From assembly GCF_001618955.1 (NCBI RefSeq), contig NZ_LVYV01000055.1, forward strand, positions 186,001 through 250,000: a stretch of 64,000 nucleotides of DNA, written 5' to 3'. A program made the position numbers and the translations under genes. The notes beneath the pieces are model-generated. The model did not search any database and was not told the origin of the DNA. It saw nothing but the letters and a program-made list of their open reading frames with translations. Positions 10,401 through 18,566 of this stretch are shown piece after piece (position 1 is the stretch's first letter; each line of letters opens with the position of its first letter). Source of the stretch: Tardiphaga robiniae (GTDB lineage Bacteria > Pseudomonadota > Alphaproteobacteria > Rhizobiales > Xanthobacteraceae).

Positions 10401-10781
10401 GAAGTACAGCGTCAGATTGCCGATGATCAGCGTTGTCACAATCACCTGTGCCTCAACCGTCCGCGCGCCGAGCGCGTAGATCAGAAAGCCGAACAGGCGG
10501 GGCATGTTGCCCTGATGGGTATGAAAGTACGGATGGGCCGCCGCAGAAAAACTAAACGATTCGTCAGTCAATCCGAACGATTTCCAGAACGAGAAGCTGT
10601 AGAGATTATGCGCATGCCACCAGACCGAGAACGTCTCGTTGCCATCCATAACATAGGGCACGAAAGACGATCGTATCAAAAACCAGCCGTAATATAGCTG
10701 ATGCAGGCAAACCAGAATCCAGAACAACGTCCAAAAAGGAGAGAGAGTGTCGCGTCCTCGCATGGAAAAGGCGCGGAGCAT
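7497..10781 (-). CDS. Very large membrane protein of unknown function (about 1,094 aa)
   Basis: The first roughly 700 residues are mostly hydrophobic with well over a dozen predicted spans and short charged loops. The last roughly 370 residues are soluble, rich in G, V, T and S, and look beta-rich, consistent with a carbohydrate-binding or jelly-roll-like periplasmic domain. I do not recognise a defined family; the architecture resembles GT-C glycosyltransferases or large acyltransferases of O-antigen loci, by analogy only. ATG 10781 has AAGGCGG upstream; a GTG at 10844, three bases after the upstream stop, is an alternative start without a ribosome binding site. It lies in the minus-strand operon between two methyltransferase genes. 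Confidence 0.7.
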   Translation of the reverse strand: MLRAFSMRGRDTLSPFWTLFWILVCLHQLYYGWFLIRSSFVPYVMDGNETFSVWWHAHNLYSFSFWKSFGLTDESFSFSAAAHPYFHTHQGNMPRLFGFLIYALGARTVEAQVIVTTLIIGNLTLYFCYASIAKITHPAIAFVFCVLLFSDYLLYAQWHVVTYRVWYGFLFFGTWFAIVGASEERKVWPYPLLGTLFFLLFYFELIFAAYVSVIAGLLGLWLHWGKPKRIVALYAVQATGLVAGIGLLFGQLVLAMGLDVIKTDFTTTFLARNAAANGASVESIGEFFHNHNIVFWMNFRDGAVLRSMAAFARSIGAGVFQVWTPAFFILVCASLIGVIVSFLERRPRPCVAGLSAGGVGQGHAMFGFWSAVGLSPDRHVQLVRCAGLATLVAGAALVLHELLTVGLVFGMVPSSPYPGMRFVLLVAMVASLLVMFVGHLYHPVVKVVGQAAIFSLLAMMVAVLAVIIFEVPIVQRLADLMVLRSFDLILVLVLTGVGLALGHLASPSLLPVVRGAMTSVLIAVLIARSYRMFDQNYSDVWLMVYQSAEVRILVRVAILLAAAGGMAFAVMGARQSFGEAWKTFIGRSLALFTLGLAGYATIYVLSPGYVFSGYVERLAPFAIFFLMFIPAIAICAVAVAGCRYSRAFTALDFQWSLKASRIWVPVCVVFAIATTSLLWIKVQMYYAKLLPSNYLTFARTLTQPPFKGASFAVNNYAAVVAYYTRSWAYIDAMQKPSIDSTSDAEQRLTDRSYHWFADWSSNSDYRYPQYYACMKMQSFDTALALRDPSRSAGRVLFCDSETEKWRESPFNDKVVAADATPARYWSIVELGKSRPRLEGIETQVQLRDDGWLIQGLPIVRHRPEAPVTSRTFELLVGTQASCSAAAPEMKVVQTSNGDVPFKLPSGFHGSVRVRAWVESVDGVSDPKSGNVWVSHTDATGAPALTRCPNVLASGLFTDSNLSSIAAGWGGREAWGVWTVGRRATLPPLPLPGEAVAADFVLEAVVRSFLPGAGKEQSVRVLANGEPIANWAFSAADSPRVVTARIPRSVLAGHSSLRLSFEIASPTSPASLGVSADNRALGIGLEQLTIKEIQP

Positions 10782-10847
10782 GTCAGCATCCGCCTTGCTG
10801 GAACGAGTGGTACAGATCAGTTCTGGCCGATGCTCCCATTGCACACG

Positions 10848-11501
10848 TCATTGAAGCACCGTCCAATAGTAATCTCCGGTGTAACCGCAGGATGCGAATA
10901 GCGCTTCCCAAGCCTCCGGCATGTAATAGCTCTTGGCCGTCAGCATCCAGTCTTCGAACAGCTGCCGTTCCGCGGCGCTGCGGTAAGCATCGACCTGGAT
11001 GAATCCCTGCCCCTTCGACACCCGCTGCAGCTCGCGGATGGCTATGGCACAGTGCTCGGGATCAAGATTATGGATGGTGTTAATGCAGATCACCGCATCA
11101 AAGCTCCGATCGGAAAAAGGCAGCGCATCGCAGGAGCCCCGCACGGTTCGCCCCGCGACATCCGCATGTGCGTGCGTCAGCGCATATTCCGATATATCCA
11201 GGCCATAGACCTCGAGGCCGGGACAGACATCGGTGAGATCCTTGACCAAAAATCCCTTGGCGCAGCCGACATCGAGCACGCGGTCACCAGGCTTCAGTCC
11301 AAAATGGGTAACGAAGGTCTGCGCGATCGGTACCCATCGTCCGTCATAACGATAGCCGCCATAGCCCTGCTCGCGCGGCCCGTCGAAATACTCGAAGCCA
11401 AATTTTAAAGCCAGTTCGCGATTGGCTTCCTTGCCCTGGACACGCTGCGCGATGTCGCGCACGGCCTTGGGATAGGTCTTGAGCAGGTTGACCTCAGCCA
11501 T
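10848..11501 (-). CDS. Class I SAM-dependent methyltransferase
   Basis: A 217-residue methyltransferase with motif I VLDVGCAKGFLVKDL, the acidic ribose-binding residue in VYGLDIS, and a motif IV-like segment FDAVICINTIHNL. It matches type 11/25 sugar or lipid methyltransferases. ATG 11501 is chosen because it overlaps the 3' end of the upstream SDR gene by eight bases, a translational-coupling arrangement repeated in this operon; upstream in-frame codons read as a shadow of the SDR gene. Likely role: methylation of the sugar made by the neighbouring dehydrogenases (inference). Confidence 0.87.
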   Translation of the reverse strand: MAEVNLLKTYPKAVRDIAQRVQGKEANRELALKFGFEYFDGPREQGYGGYRYDGRWVPIAQTFVTHFGLKPGDRVLDVGCAKGFLVKDLTDVCPGLEVYGLDISEYALTHAHADVAGRTVRGSCDALPFSDRSFDAVICINTIHNLDPEHCAIAIRELQRVSKGQGFIQVDAYRSAAERQLFEDWMLTAKSYYMPEAWEALFASCGYTGDYYWTVLQ

Positions 11502-12387
11502 CGCTCCTGCCCTCGCCGCGCCGATGCACCTCTGCCACGACAGCTTCCAGCGACTGGAAGTGGAAGTTCGGAAACGCCTGATGCAGCGCTGTGACATCGA
11601 AGTGCCGATGCGTCACCGCACCACCACCGCCCGAAAAACTGACTTCGGCCGGCGGGACGAATGTCGCGGCGACAAGACGAGCAACCTCGGCAAACGAATG
11701 GGATCGGCCCGAAACCGCATTCAGCAGGCCCGCGGACCGGTGCACCAGCACAAGCCGGATCAGTTCAGCCACATCATCGGCGAAGACGTGGTCGCGGGTT
11801 TCCTTGCCTTCGCCGCCCAGCGTGATCTTGCCATCCCTGGCGGCCTGCCGACGAAACCGGTTCGGCCCATAGGAATTGTGCGTATCGTCGGCAGCGCAAA
11901 CCAGCGTGCACCGCAAGATCGCCAACGCATCGGCCTGCACGGCGCTCATCATGATGACCTCGCGCGCCTTGTGCATGACACCGTAGAGATCGAGTGGATC
12001 GGCCGGCGTCGTCTCATCAACCGTCCCGTTGCCAAAAGGATAGACGGCATCCGAACTCATGTAGATGACGTGCCGACATTTGACGCTGGATACGGCACTG
12101 GCGACCGCCTCGGCCATCCGCAGGTTTTTCATCAAGGTGGCAACGTCACGCCCCTTGTCTGGTGTCAGCGCCGACAGGAACACCACGGCATCGTCAGCCT
12201 TGAGCAGGCGCTGCAATTTATCGCTGGCGTCCGCAGCCTGCAGGTCGATATCCGCTGATCCGACGCCGAGCGCCACGACCCCGTCGGCCTTGAGACGCGC
12301 CAGGAGCGGCTTGCCGAGCACGCCGCCAGCACCCAGCACGACAACCCGTGCGGGTTTTTCAGGGTGAGCATTTTGATGGGCCAGCAT
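11494..12387 (-). CDS. NAD-dependent epimerase/dehydratase (extended SDR)
   Basis: 297 residues. The nucleotide-binding GAGGVLGKPL lies near residue 19, MSSDAVYP gives the active-site serine region, and YGVMHKAREV supplies the YxxxK catalytic pair. Extended SDRs of this type epimerise, dehydrate or reduce nucleotide sugars. The segment YGPNRFRR and the downstream DHV..DDVAELI closely match the protein encoded at 18567-19442, so the two are paralogs bracketing the operon. The ATG follows GGAGA. It overlaps the next gene by eight bases and follows the UGD-like gene by 38 bases. Confidence 0.87.
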   Translation of the reverse strand: MLAHQNAHPEKPARVVVLGAGGVLGKPLLARLKADGVVALGVGSADIDLQAADASDKLQRLLKADDAVVFLSALTPDKGRDVATLMKNLRMAEAVASAVSSVKCRHVIYMSSDAVYPFGNGTVDETTPADPLDLYGVMHKAREVIMMSAVQADALAILRCTLVCAADDTHNSYGPNRFRRQAARDGKITLGGEGKETRDHVFADDVAELIRLVLVHRSAGLLNAVSGRSHSFAEVARLVAATFVPPAEVSFSGGGGAVTHRHFDVTALHQAFPNFHFQSLEAVVAEVHRRGEGRSDG

Positions 12388-12425
12388 CTCGTTGTCTCCA
12401 GATCGGCTTCGAACAAGCGGCGCGG

Positions 12426-13694
12426 TCAGGAGACCCCGAGCTTATGATATTCAAGTCCGGCAGCGAGCGCGGCGCGGCGATCGAGCATGCCATATGGATC
12501 AATTACGACCTTGCCACGGAGGCTTTTGGCAAGACTGCCGATGTCGATCGTGCGAAATTCGGGCCAGGGCGTCATGATGAGCACCACGTCGGCACCAGCG
12601 CAGGCCGCAATCGGATCGGCGCTGGCGGTCAGCGCCGGGTGCCATTGTGCGCGGGGCGCCACGACGGGATCGTAGGCCTGGATGCTGAACGGCAGCAGCG
12701 CCTCGATGAGGGCGACGGCCGGCGAGTTCTTCACCGAATCTGTATTCTCTTTATAGGCAAGCCCCAGCACGGCAATCACCGGATCCGTAGCATGGCACAG
12801 CACGGCGGTATGGAGCGTGCGAAGCGCCCAGTTGCGACGATAGCCGCTGTTGTGCTGCCAAGCGCGCACGACGCCGGTCGATGTGCCCAGCGCATCGCCA
12901 AAATTATTGAACGTCGCCAGATCGCGTTCGAGATTGCCCCCTGAAATACCCATTCCAGGGCTGATATAGGCATAGGCACCGATGCGCCGGTCGAGTCTGA
13001 GCGCGGGAACGATCTCGCCGTAGTCGGCCCCGATATTCTCGCACAGCTCGGCGATGGTGTTGGCGCAGGTGACCTGCGCCACCAGCACCATATTGATCGA
13101 GATCTTGCATAGTTCCGCGCTCTCGTAGCGCATCGGAAGAATCGGACACTCGAACGCAGCAAGGTAGGTCGCCAGCGACGGCGGCAACGGCACGGCGGGA
13201 TCCGCGCAGCCAACGATGAAGCGTTCGGGATACATGGCACGCTCGATAGCGCGCCCGAAGATCAACGTCTCGACCTGATAGTACCGTGTCGCCAATGACC
13301 GGCGCAGACCGCGGGTGAAGCCCGGCGGCACCTGACTGAGGATGACCAGGATCGCAGCCGGCGCCATCGCCTCACCGACGCGATCGATCAGGCCGCGGAT
13401 CGGACCGAGGTCGCTGGTGCCCTTGTCGTCAGTCGGCACGTCAGGCGCGACATAGATTACATCGCAAGCCTTGAGCATGCCCGGATCGGTCGTGAACGTC
13501 AGTTGCGCACGGCGGCGTGCAAACATGTCCGGGAGATCCGGTTCGACCACGGGAAGCTCGCCGGCATTCAGCGCACCGATACGCGTAGCATCGGGATCGA
13601 AGCAGATGACGTCAAAGCCGCGCTCGGCCGACGCCACGGCGGAATTCAGGCCGAGATGCGTCATTCCGGCAAAGCCAATCACGGGTTTGGTCAT
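12426..13694 (-). CDS. UDP-glucose/GDP-mannose dehydrogenase family protein lacking the catalytic cysteine
   Basis: 422 residues with the three-domain layout of nucleotide-sugar 6-dehydrogenases: an N-terminal NAD domain (IGFAGMTHLGLNSAV), a central helical domain, and a C-terminal UDP-binding domain (LGLAYKENTDSVKNSPA). The conserved lysine and asparagine of the central domain are present (K197, N201). The thioester-forming cysteine of the usual GFGGSC motif is replaced: the segment reads GISGGNLERD, with N254 (codon AAT, 12933-12935) at the Cys position. Four-electron oxidation to a uronate should therefore be blocked; a two-electron oxidation or other chemistry is possible. ATG 13694 overlaps the upstream stop by four bases (ATGA). 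Confidence 0.9.
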   Translation of the reverse strand: MTKPVIGFAGMTHLGLNSAVASAERGFDVICFDPDATRIGALNAGELPVVEPDLPDMFARRRAQLTFTTDPGMLKACDVIYVAPDVPTDDKGTSDLGPIRGLIDRVGEAMAPAAILVILSQVPPGFTRGLRRSLATRYYQVETLIFGRAIERAMYPERFIVGCADPAVPLPPSLATYLAAFECPILPMRYESAELCKISINMVLVAQVTCANTIAELCENIGADYGEIVPALRLDRRIGAYAYISPGMGISGGNLERDLATFNNFGDALGTSTGVVRAWQHNSGYRRNWALRTLHTAVLCHATDPVIAVLGLAYKENTDSVKNSPAVALIEALLPFSIQAYDPVVAPRAQWHPALTASADPIAACAGADVVLIMTPWPEFRTIDIGSLAKSLRGKVVIDPYGMLDRRAALAAGLEYHKLGVS

Positions 13695-14617
13695 TGTCCC
13701 TCGCCCGACAAAGCGGCAGCACCGAGTGAATTCAGCGTCCGGCTGATCCACATATCTGTCTCGAGCGCGGAACCGCCGTTCGTACACAACGATTTAAAAT
13801 GATCATACTCCAGCGCCCAGGTCGGATCGGCCTGCACCAGCGTCACGGCATCCTCGTCCGGCCGTCCCGATGGCAGCACACGGCCGCGCTGGATGAATGT
13901 GCTCGGTCCCCATTTGCAAAGTGACGTAATGTGAGCACTGCCTTTCTCGGCGTGGACATCGGCATAGAAGTGATTGCGCCAGCTGAGCAGCGATGTTTCG
14001 AGCTGAAGCAGGGGTTTTCCGGCGGCACCAAACGTGACGTGATCGAATGACAGATTTTCGAAGCGAGATGCCGAAATCACTTTGAAGGGCTGCGAAATCG
14101 GTCCGAGCCAGAACGATAGCGTATCGAGCAAATGCGAGCCGAGATCGAATAGCACGCCGGTGCCGGTATCCCGCCACGGCGATGCCTTCACCTGTGCTGC
14201 GGTGCCGTTTCCGTAATACATACGGACCGTATAGATCTCACCGAGCTTACCGGACTGGATGAGATCGCGCATGCGCACGAAATGCGGCTCGAACCTGTGG
14301 TTATAAGCGGTGTAACAAACCGTACCGGTCTTCGCTGCCAGCGCCGCCAGCGCGCTAAGATCCGCTTCGCGCTCGGACAGTAACGGCTTCTCGACAAGCG
14401 CATGTTTGCCATTGCCGAGCAAATAGGTCAGGAGTTCAACCTTCGGATCGTCCGGAACGCACAACAGAGCCGCGTCATACGAACTAAGCGGCACGTCTTC
14501 GATCCGACGATACCCTGCATCGGGAAGCACGGGATCAACGATAGCGACGACCTCCGGCCCAGCGATCGCGGTCCGCTTTCGACCCTGAACGCCCAAACCG
14601 ATAACGACGACGCGCAT
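13691..14617 (-). CDS. Gfo/Idh/MocA family oxidoreductase
   Basis: 308 residues. The N-terminal NAD(P) fold reads VVVIGLGVQGRKR, and the family signature EKP (in HALVEKPLL) is at about residue 93. It is followed by the C-terminal alpha/beta substrate domain containing GVLFDLGSHLLDTLSFWLG, whose histidine matches the family's catalytic HxxD-like region. Members oxidise or reduce sugars, inositols and nucleotide sugars. It sits between the nucleotidyltransferase-kinase and the Cys-less dehydrogenase with a four-base overlap, so it probably acts on the same sugar intermediate. The substrate cannot be read from sequence. Confidence 0.88.
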   Translation of the reverse strand: MRVVVIGLGVQGRKRTAIAGPEVVAIVDPVLPDAGYRRIEDVPLSSYDAALLCVPDDPKVELLTYLLGNGKHALVEKPLLSEREADLSALAALAAKTGTVCYTAYNHRFEPHFVRMRDLIQSGKLGEIYTVRMYYGNGTAAQVKASPWRDTGTGVLFDLGSHLLDTLSFWLGPISQPFKVISASRFENLSFDHVTFGAAGKPLLQLETSLLSWRNHFYADVHAEKGSAHITSLCKWGPSTFIQRGRVLPSGRPDEDAVTLVQADPTWALEYDHFKSLCTNGGSALETDMWISRTLNSLGAAALSGEGQ

Positions 14618-14691
14618 TCCCGTTCACCCCATAAGACCCAAGCGGAGCGAGCTTCGTTCCGCAAAATTGACGTCGATCGATCGTGAGCGGC

Positions 14692-16245
14692 CTAGCTCAG
14701 AACGGCAAGGCGCTCGATCGCATCGATCTTCTTTCGCATCGCATCCAGCGTCACCGGGATATTGCCGTCATGCTCGCATTCGATACCCGCGGCGATCGAG
14801 CCGAGGATCGAGGCAATGATGTCATTGCCCGTCAGCTTCAGCGCCAATGACGAATAGGCGAGCAGTGCGTCGCCTGCACCGACAGCATCCACCACGCGAT
14901 CGACGAAGCTGTCGATCACGGCGAAGGTGCGCGGATCTTCCGGCGGTCGCGTACGGTAGGTGAGAATACCGCGATCGCCGAGCTTGAGGATCAGCGTCTT
15001 GCAGTTCGCCTGGCTGAACAGGCTGGTGGCCAACGGGCGCACGTGAGAATCTTGATCGCCGAGTGCAAAGCGCGCTTCGCGCTCGTTCGGCGTCAACAGG
15101 TCGAAGCCCTGGAACTCAAGGATATTGCCCCAGCGGCTGGCGACCTGGCTGTCCGCCACCTTGAACAAGCCCTGCGGAATCGCGCCCGTCAGGATCGGAA
15201 CCGTGGAGCGATTGAAGACGCCATGCCGGAAGTCGCTGAACACCAGAACATCGGTCTCGATTTCGGCAATCTGGCTGCAGAACTTCGCGCAGATCTTGTC
15301 CGAAATGGTGCGGTTGTCGAGGGTATCGACCTTCAGCATGCGATAACCTTCGGTGATGATCGCATTCTTGTTGGTCGTGGGGCGGGTCGAGTCAGGGATA
15401 TCCTTCATGACGACACCGGCCGCACGCAAATCCTCGCGCACGAAGGCTGCGTCGGCGTCATCCCCGAGAACGGTCGAGAATGTCACTTCAGCGCCTGCCG
15501 CCTTGAGATGCTTGGCAACGATGCCCGCACCGCCCACATAGCTGTCCTTGCGCTCGAAGCGAACGCTGATCGTCGGGGTCTTCGACTGACCGCCAATCAT
15601 GGCGCAATAGGTATAGCTGTCGACGATGGTGTCGCCGACGACGTGGGCGCGCATGCCCTTGAACTTGTCGAGAATGGTGCGAAGGTCATTGAACGTAACG
15701 CCCTCCTCCATCATCAGCATGTTGAGCTTTTCGAGCGAGATATCCGGCGGCTGCATCTCGATCAGTGCCGACGACGAGTAGACGACGTCGCCCGGCGTGA
15801 AAATCACCTCGCCGCCGTAGCCCTCCAGGATGCCAATTTCATCCTGCGTCTTCGGGTGGATCTCGTTGTCCTTGCCGTACTCGTAACCCTTGGCGAAATA
15901 GTCGGGTTGAATTGCGGAAATATTGTCGAGTGGTGTCGAATTGCGATCGATGATGACGTAATCGACCATTTCCAGCGCGGCCAGATTGAGCGCACGAATG
16001 TCTTCCGGAATGTAAGGCCGCATATTGGCCTTCATGATGTGGCGATCCGCGGTCAGGCTTGCGACCAGCACGTCACCCTTGCTCTTGGCATAGATCAAAT
16101 GTCGGATGTGACCAGGGTGCACGACGTCGAACACGCCGTGGCACATGATGACCTTCTTGGCCCGCGGACGCGGCCCGACCAGCCCGACTATTTCGTCAAG
16201 GGTCTTGACCTTGTGGCTGAGTAACTTGCGACTTGCCTCATCCAT
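14692..16245 (-). CDS. Bifunctional nucleotidyltransferase-PfkB sugar kinase (HldE-like, inverted domain order)
   Basis: 517 residues. Residues about 30-170 form a cytidylyltransferase-like nucleotidyltransferase (GVFDVVHPGH, with HxGH at 43-46). Residues about 205-510 form a ribokinase/PfkB kinase with GGAGIVAKHL and DAVGAGD at 453-459, the latter carrying the catalytic base. E. coli HldE, which phosphorylates heptose 7-phosphate at C1 and adenylylates it, has the kinase first; here the order is reversed. The protein probably phosphorylates a sugar and converts it to an NDP-sugar. No GmhA/GmhB genes are in view, so heptose is not proven. Its start overlaps the upstream SDR gene by eight bases. 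Confidence 0.9.
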   Translation of the reverse strand: MDEASRKLLSHKVKTLDEIVGLVGPRPRAKKVIMCHGVFDVVHPGHIRHLIYAKSKGDVLVASLTADRHIMKANMRPYIPEDIRALNLAALEMVDYVIIDRNSTPLDNISAIQPDYFAKGYEYGKDNEIHPKTQDEIGILEGYGGEVIFTPGDVVYSSSALIEMQPPDISLEKLNMLMMEEGVTFNDLRTILDKFKGMRAHVVGDTIVDSYTYCAMIGGQSKTPTISVRFERKDSYVGGAGIVAKHLKAAGAEVTFSTVLGDDADAAFVREDLRAAGVVMKDIPDSTRPTTNKNAIITEGYRMLKVDTLDNRTISDKICAKFCSQIAEIETDVLVFSDFRHGVFNRSTVPILTGAIPQGLFKVADSQVASRWGNILEFQGFDLLTPNEREARFALGDQDSHVRPLATSLFSQANCKTLILKLGDRGILTYRTRPPEDPRTFAVIDSFVDRVVDAVGAGDALLAYSSLALKLTGNDIIASILGSIAAGIECEHDGNIPVTLDAMRKKIDAIERLAVLS

Positions 16246-17248
16246 TGCCGTCAGCCTTTGTCATATACTGGAACCAGACCTTGCTTGCCTGCGCGATTGA
16301 CTGCGGGTCCCACAACGGGGCTTCACGCCAGTAATCGATCTGTTCGAGAATCGTGCCCACCCCCTCTTCGAAGCTGACGCGGGGGCGCCAGTCCAGATCG
16401 CGCGTAATAGCGGTGATATCCGCATAGGTCACGTCGGGTTCGCCTGGTCGCTTTGGAATGTAGACGACCTCGCCACCCAGCAGAGAAACAAGTTTGTTGA
16501 CCGGCTGCGGATTGCCGGCGCCGAGATTCCAGATACGGCCCGTCAGATTGGTTTCACAAGCTGCGACGAAAGCTGCGGCCACATCAGTCACGTAAAGGAA
16601 GTCGCGCGACTGGGTGCCGTCGCCGACAACGGTGAACGGCTTGCCTGCGATCTTCTGTCGCAAGAACACGCCGAACACGGCACCATAGGCGCCCGAGGTC
16701 CGCGACCGCGTGCCATAGGCATTAAAGATACGGACGGAATTGACCGGAAGGCCGTACACGTCGTGCCAGTGAAGCGCGGCCTGTTCGCCGTGATACTTGC
16801 TTAGCGCATAGGGATATTTCGGACGGATCGGATGATCCTCCCGCGTCGGCGTATCGGCAAGACCGTAGCAGGATGACGAAGCGGCATACACGAACTTGGA
16901 AACGCCTGCCTCGCGGGCACATTCAAGAACCTGCACGGTGCCTTGCCCATTGACGGACATGTATTCGAGCGGCTGCTCGATCGACGGCACGATGTCACCG
17001 ATGCCGGCGAAGTGAAACACCCGATGAGCCCCCTTGAAGATCGAGGCTCCCGTCTCAAGTGCACGAATGTCGGACTTCAGAAAATGCAGTTTCGAATTAC
17101 CGGCGTGGTGCGCGAGATTGATTTCGCGACCGCCGACCAGATTATCGATCACCCGAACTTCATAACCACGATCGAGCAGCAGATCGACAACATGGCTTCC
17201 GATGAAGCCGGCGCCGCCGGTGACGACGGCAACCTGTTTGTCGCTCAT
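16238..17248 (-). CDS. NAD-dependent epimerase (UDP-glucose 4-epimerase-like SDR)
   Basis: 336 residues. VTGGAGFIGSHV binds NAD; the active site has AASSSCYG and YALSKYHGE (YxxxK); RIFNAYGTRSR and GDGTQSRDFLYV are the classical substrate-side motifs of GalE/WbpP-type 4-epimerases. It is probably cytosolic and acts on a nucleotide sugar for the polysaccharide. ATG 17248 overlaps the upstream SDR stop by four bases and the downstream nucleotidyltransferase-kinase by eight, a strictly coupled operon. Substrate specificity (Glc, GlcNAc, uronate or an unusual sugar) is not decidable here. Confidence 0.9.
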   Translation of the reverse strand: MSDKQVAVVTGGAGFIGSHVVDLLLDRGYEVRVIDNLVGGREINLAHHAGNSKLHFLKSDIRALETGASIFKGAHRVFHFAGIGDIVPSIEQPLEYMSVNGQGTVQVLECAREAGVSKFVYAASSSCYGLADTPTREDHPIRPKYPYALSKYHGEQAALHWHDVYGLPVNSVRIFNAYGTRSRTSGAYGAVFGVFLRQKIAGKPFTVVGDGTQSRDFLYVTDVAAAFVAACETNLTGRIWNLGAGNPQPVNKLVSLLGGEVVYIPKRPGEPDVTYADITAITRDLDWRPRVSFEEGVGTILEQIDYWREAPLWDPQSIAQASKVWFQYMTKADGNG

Positions 17249-18246
17249 GCCACTTCGACCGTCTTCATGTTCTGCACATTGAAATACAGCGGATCATCGA
17301 AACTGTTGGGCAGGTCGCCGCGCGCAAAGGCCTTGCATAGATCGCGCACAGCATCTTCCACCGTATGCCTCGGGCGATAACCCAGAACCCGGAAGATTTT
17401 GTCCGAGTTGATGTGATAGGACCGATTGTCGTTGGTCTCGGTGCGAACGATTTCGATCGGCGGCTTGTTAGGGAACTGCTCCTGGACGACATTCCGCACG
17501 ATCTCTGCAATCTCCATGACCTTCAGGTTCTGGTAACCGATATTGAAGGTCTCTCCGTCGATCTTCTCCGCGGGCGCTTCGATCATCAGCTTGTAGGCCT
17601 CGACCATGTCCTGGATATGCAGGTTCGGACGACGCTGGTCGCCACCGAACACAGTGATCTTGCCACGATTGACGGCATGGTTGGTCAGGATGTTCACGGT
17701 GAGATCGAGGCGCGTACGCGTGCTGTAACCGCAAACCGTCGCCGGCCGAATTGTGACGCAGGTGAAGCCCGGGCCGCGATGCTTCCAGAGCAGCGGCTCG
17801 CAGAGCCCCTTGAACTTGTTGTACAGCGTCAACGGAACCAGCGGATGATCTTCCGTCACGTCGGGCGCATCACTGACGCCATAAACGGAGCTCGACGAGC
17901 AATAGACAAAGCGGGACACGCCGGCCTTCTTGGCCGCGATCACCATCGGCTCGAAACAATCGTAGTTGATCGATTCGGACAGGCCCGAATCGAGCTCGAA
18001 GCTAGGATCGTTAGAAATGCAGGCGAGATGAAGGACCGTATCGACGCCCTCGAAGTGCTTGGCAAGCTTGGCGGTATCCCGGATGTCGCCTTCGACCAGC
18101 GTGAGGCTCGGGTTGTCCTTCGGCATCTTGCTGTTGCCGTACCACATCATGTCGTAAACGACGACAGAGTAACCGGCATCAAGCAATTGAGGCGTCAGCA
18201 TATGGCCGACATAACCCGCACCGCCTGTGATCAGAATCTTTTTCAT
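17245..18246 (-). CDS. NAD-dependent epimerase/dehydratase (extended SDR)
   Basis: About 333 residues. It opens MKKILITGGAGYVGHML, carries CSSSSVYG and a catalytic pair in YNKFKG, and has GDQRRPNLHIQDM followed by FNIGYQN in the C-terminal half. This matches SDRs that work beside sugar kinase/nucleotidyltransferases. ATG 18246 has GGGG six bases upstream; in-frame ATGs at 18252 and 18264 are alternatives. It is the first gene of the minus-strand operon that runs to about 6.6 kb, so its upstream region should carry the operon promoter. Confidence 0.88.
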   Translation of the reverse strand: MKKILITGGAGYVGHMLTPQLLDAGYSVVVYDMMWYGNSKMPKDNPSLTLVEGDIRDTAKLAKHFEGVDTVLHLACISNDPSFELDSGLSESINYDCFEPMVIAAKKAGVSRFVYCSSSSVYGVSDAPDVTEDHPLVPLTLYNKFKGLCEPLLWKHRGPGFTCVTIRPATVCGYSTRTRLDLTVNILTNHAVNRGKITVFGGDQRRPNLHIQDMVEAYKLMIEAPAEKIDGETFNIGYQNLKVMEIAEIVRNVVQEQFPNKPPIEIVRTETNDNRSYHINSDKIFRVLGYRPRHTVEDAVRDLCKAFARGDLPNSFDDPLYFNVQNMKTVEVA

Positions 18247-18566
18247 CGCCATCCCCGTAAGCACTTAAGCTCTGAAAGCTATCAACGACTGATTGAGCTG
18301 ACCGCCAGTTTCGGTAGATCACCATCCACGAACCGCGAGCACGTTCCTTGGGGGTTCTCAGGACTCTTGTCAAGATTGTGGCAGTTTTCGCAACTAAATA
18401 ATGCCGACGCATCAGTCCGCTCAAAACGGTTCCGGAACGCTGCTGCCTCAAGTCGCACATTGACCCAAAACGTGGCATGGATTGCCCCTGCTTTCAACCG
18501 GAACGCGGATTGGAACATCGTCCTCATCCGCCCTCATCCGGGACAAAAAAGTGTCATGGAGCCAGT
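18247..18566. other. Divergent intergenic region
   Basis: About 320 bases between the head of the minus-strand sugar operon and the plus-strand SDR/transporter genes. It must hold both promoters. I see no clear sigma-70 hexamer pair, inverted repeat or RNA gene. GGAG at 18558-18561 is the ribosome binding site of the plus-strand gene. Confidence 0.45.

Noticed and set aside
15043-16224. A long open frame on the plus strand inside the nucleotidyltransferase-kinase gene
   Set aside because: It is the antisense shadow of a well-supported gene in GC-rich DNA; no start signal or family resemblance.
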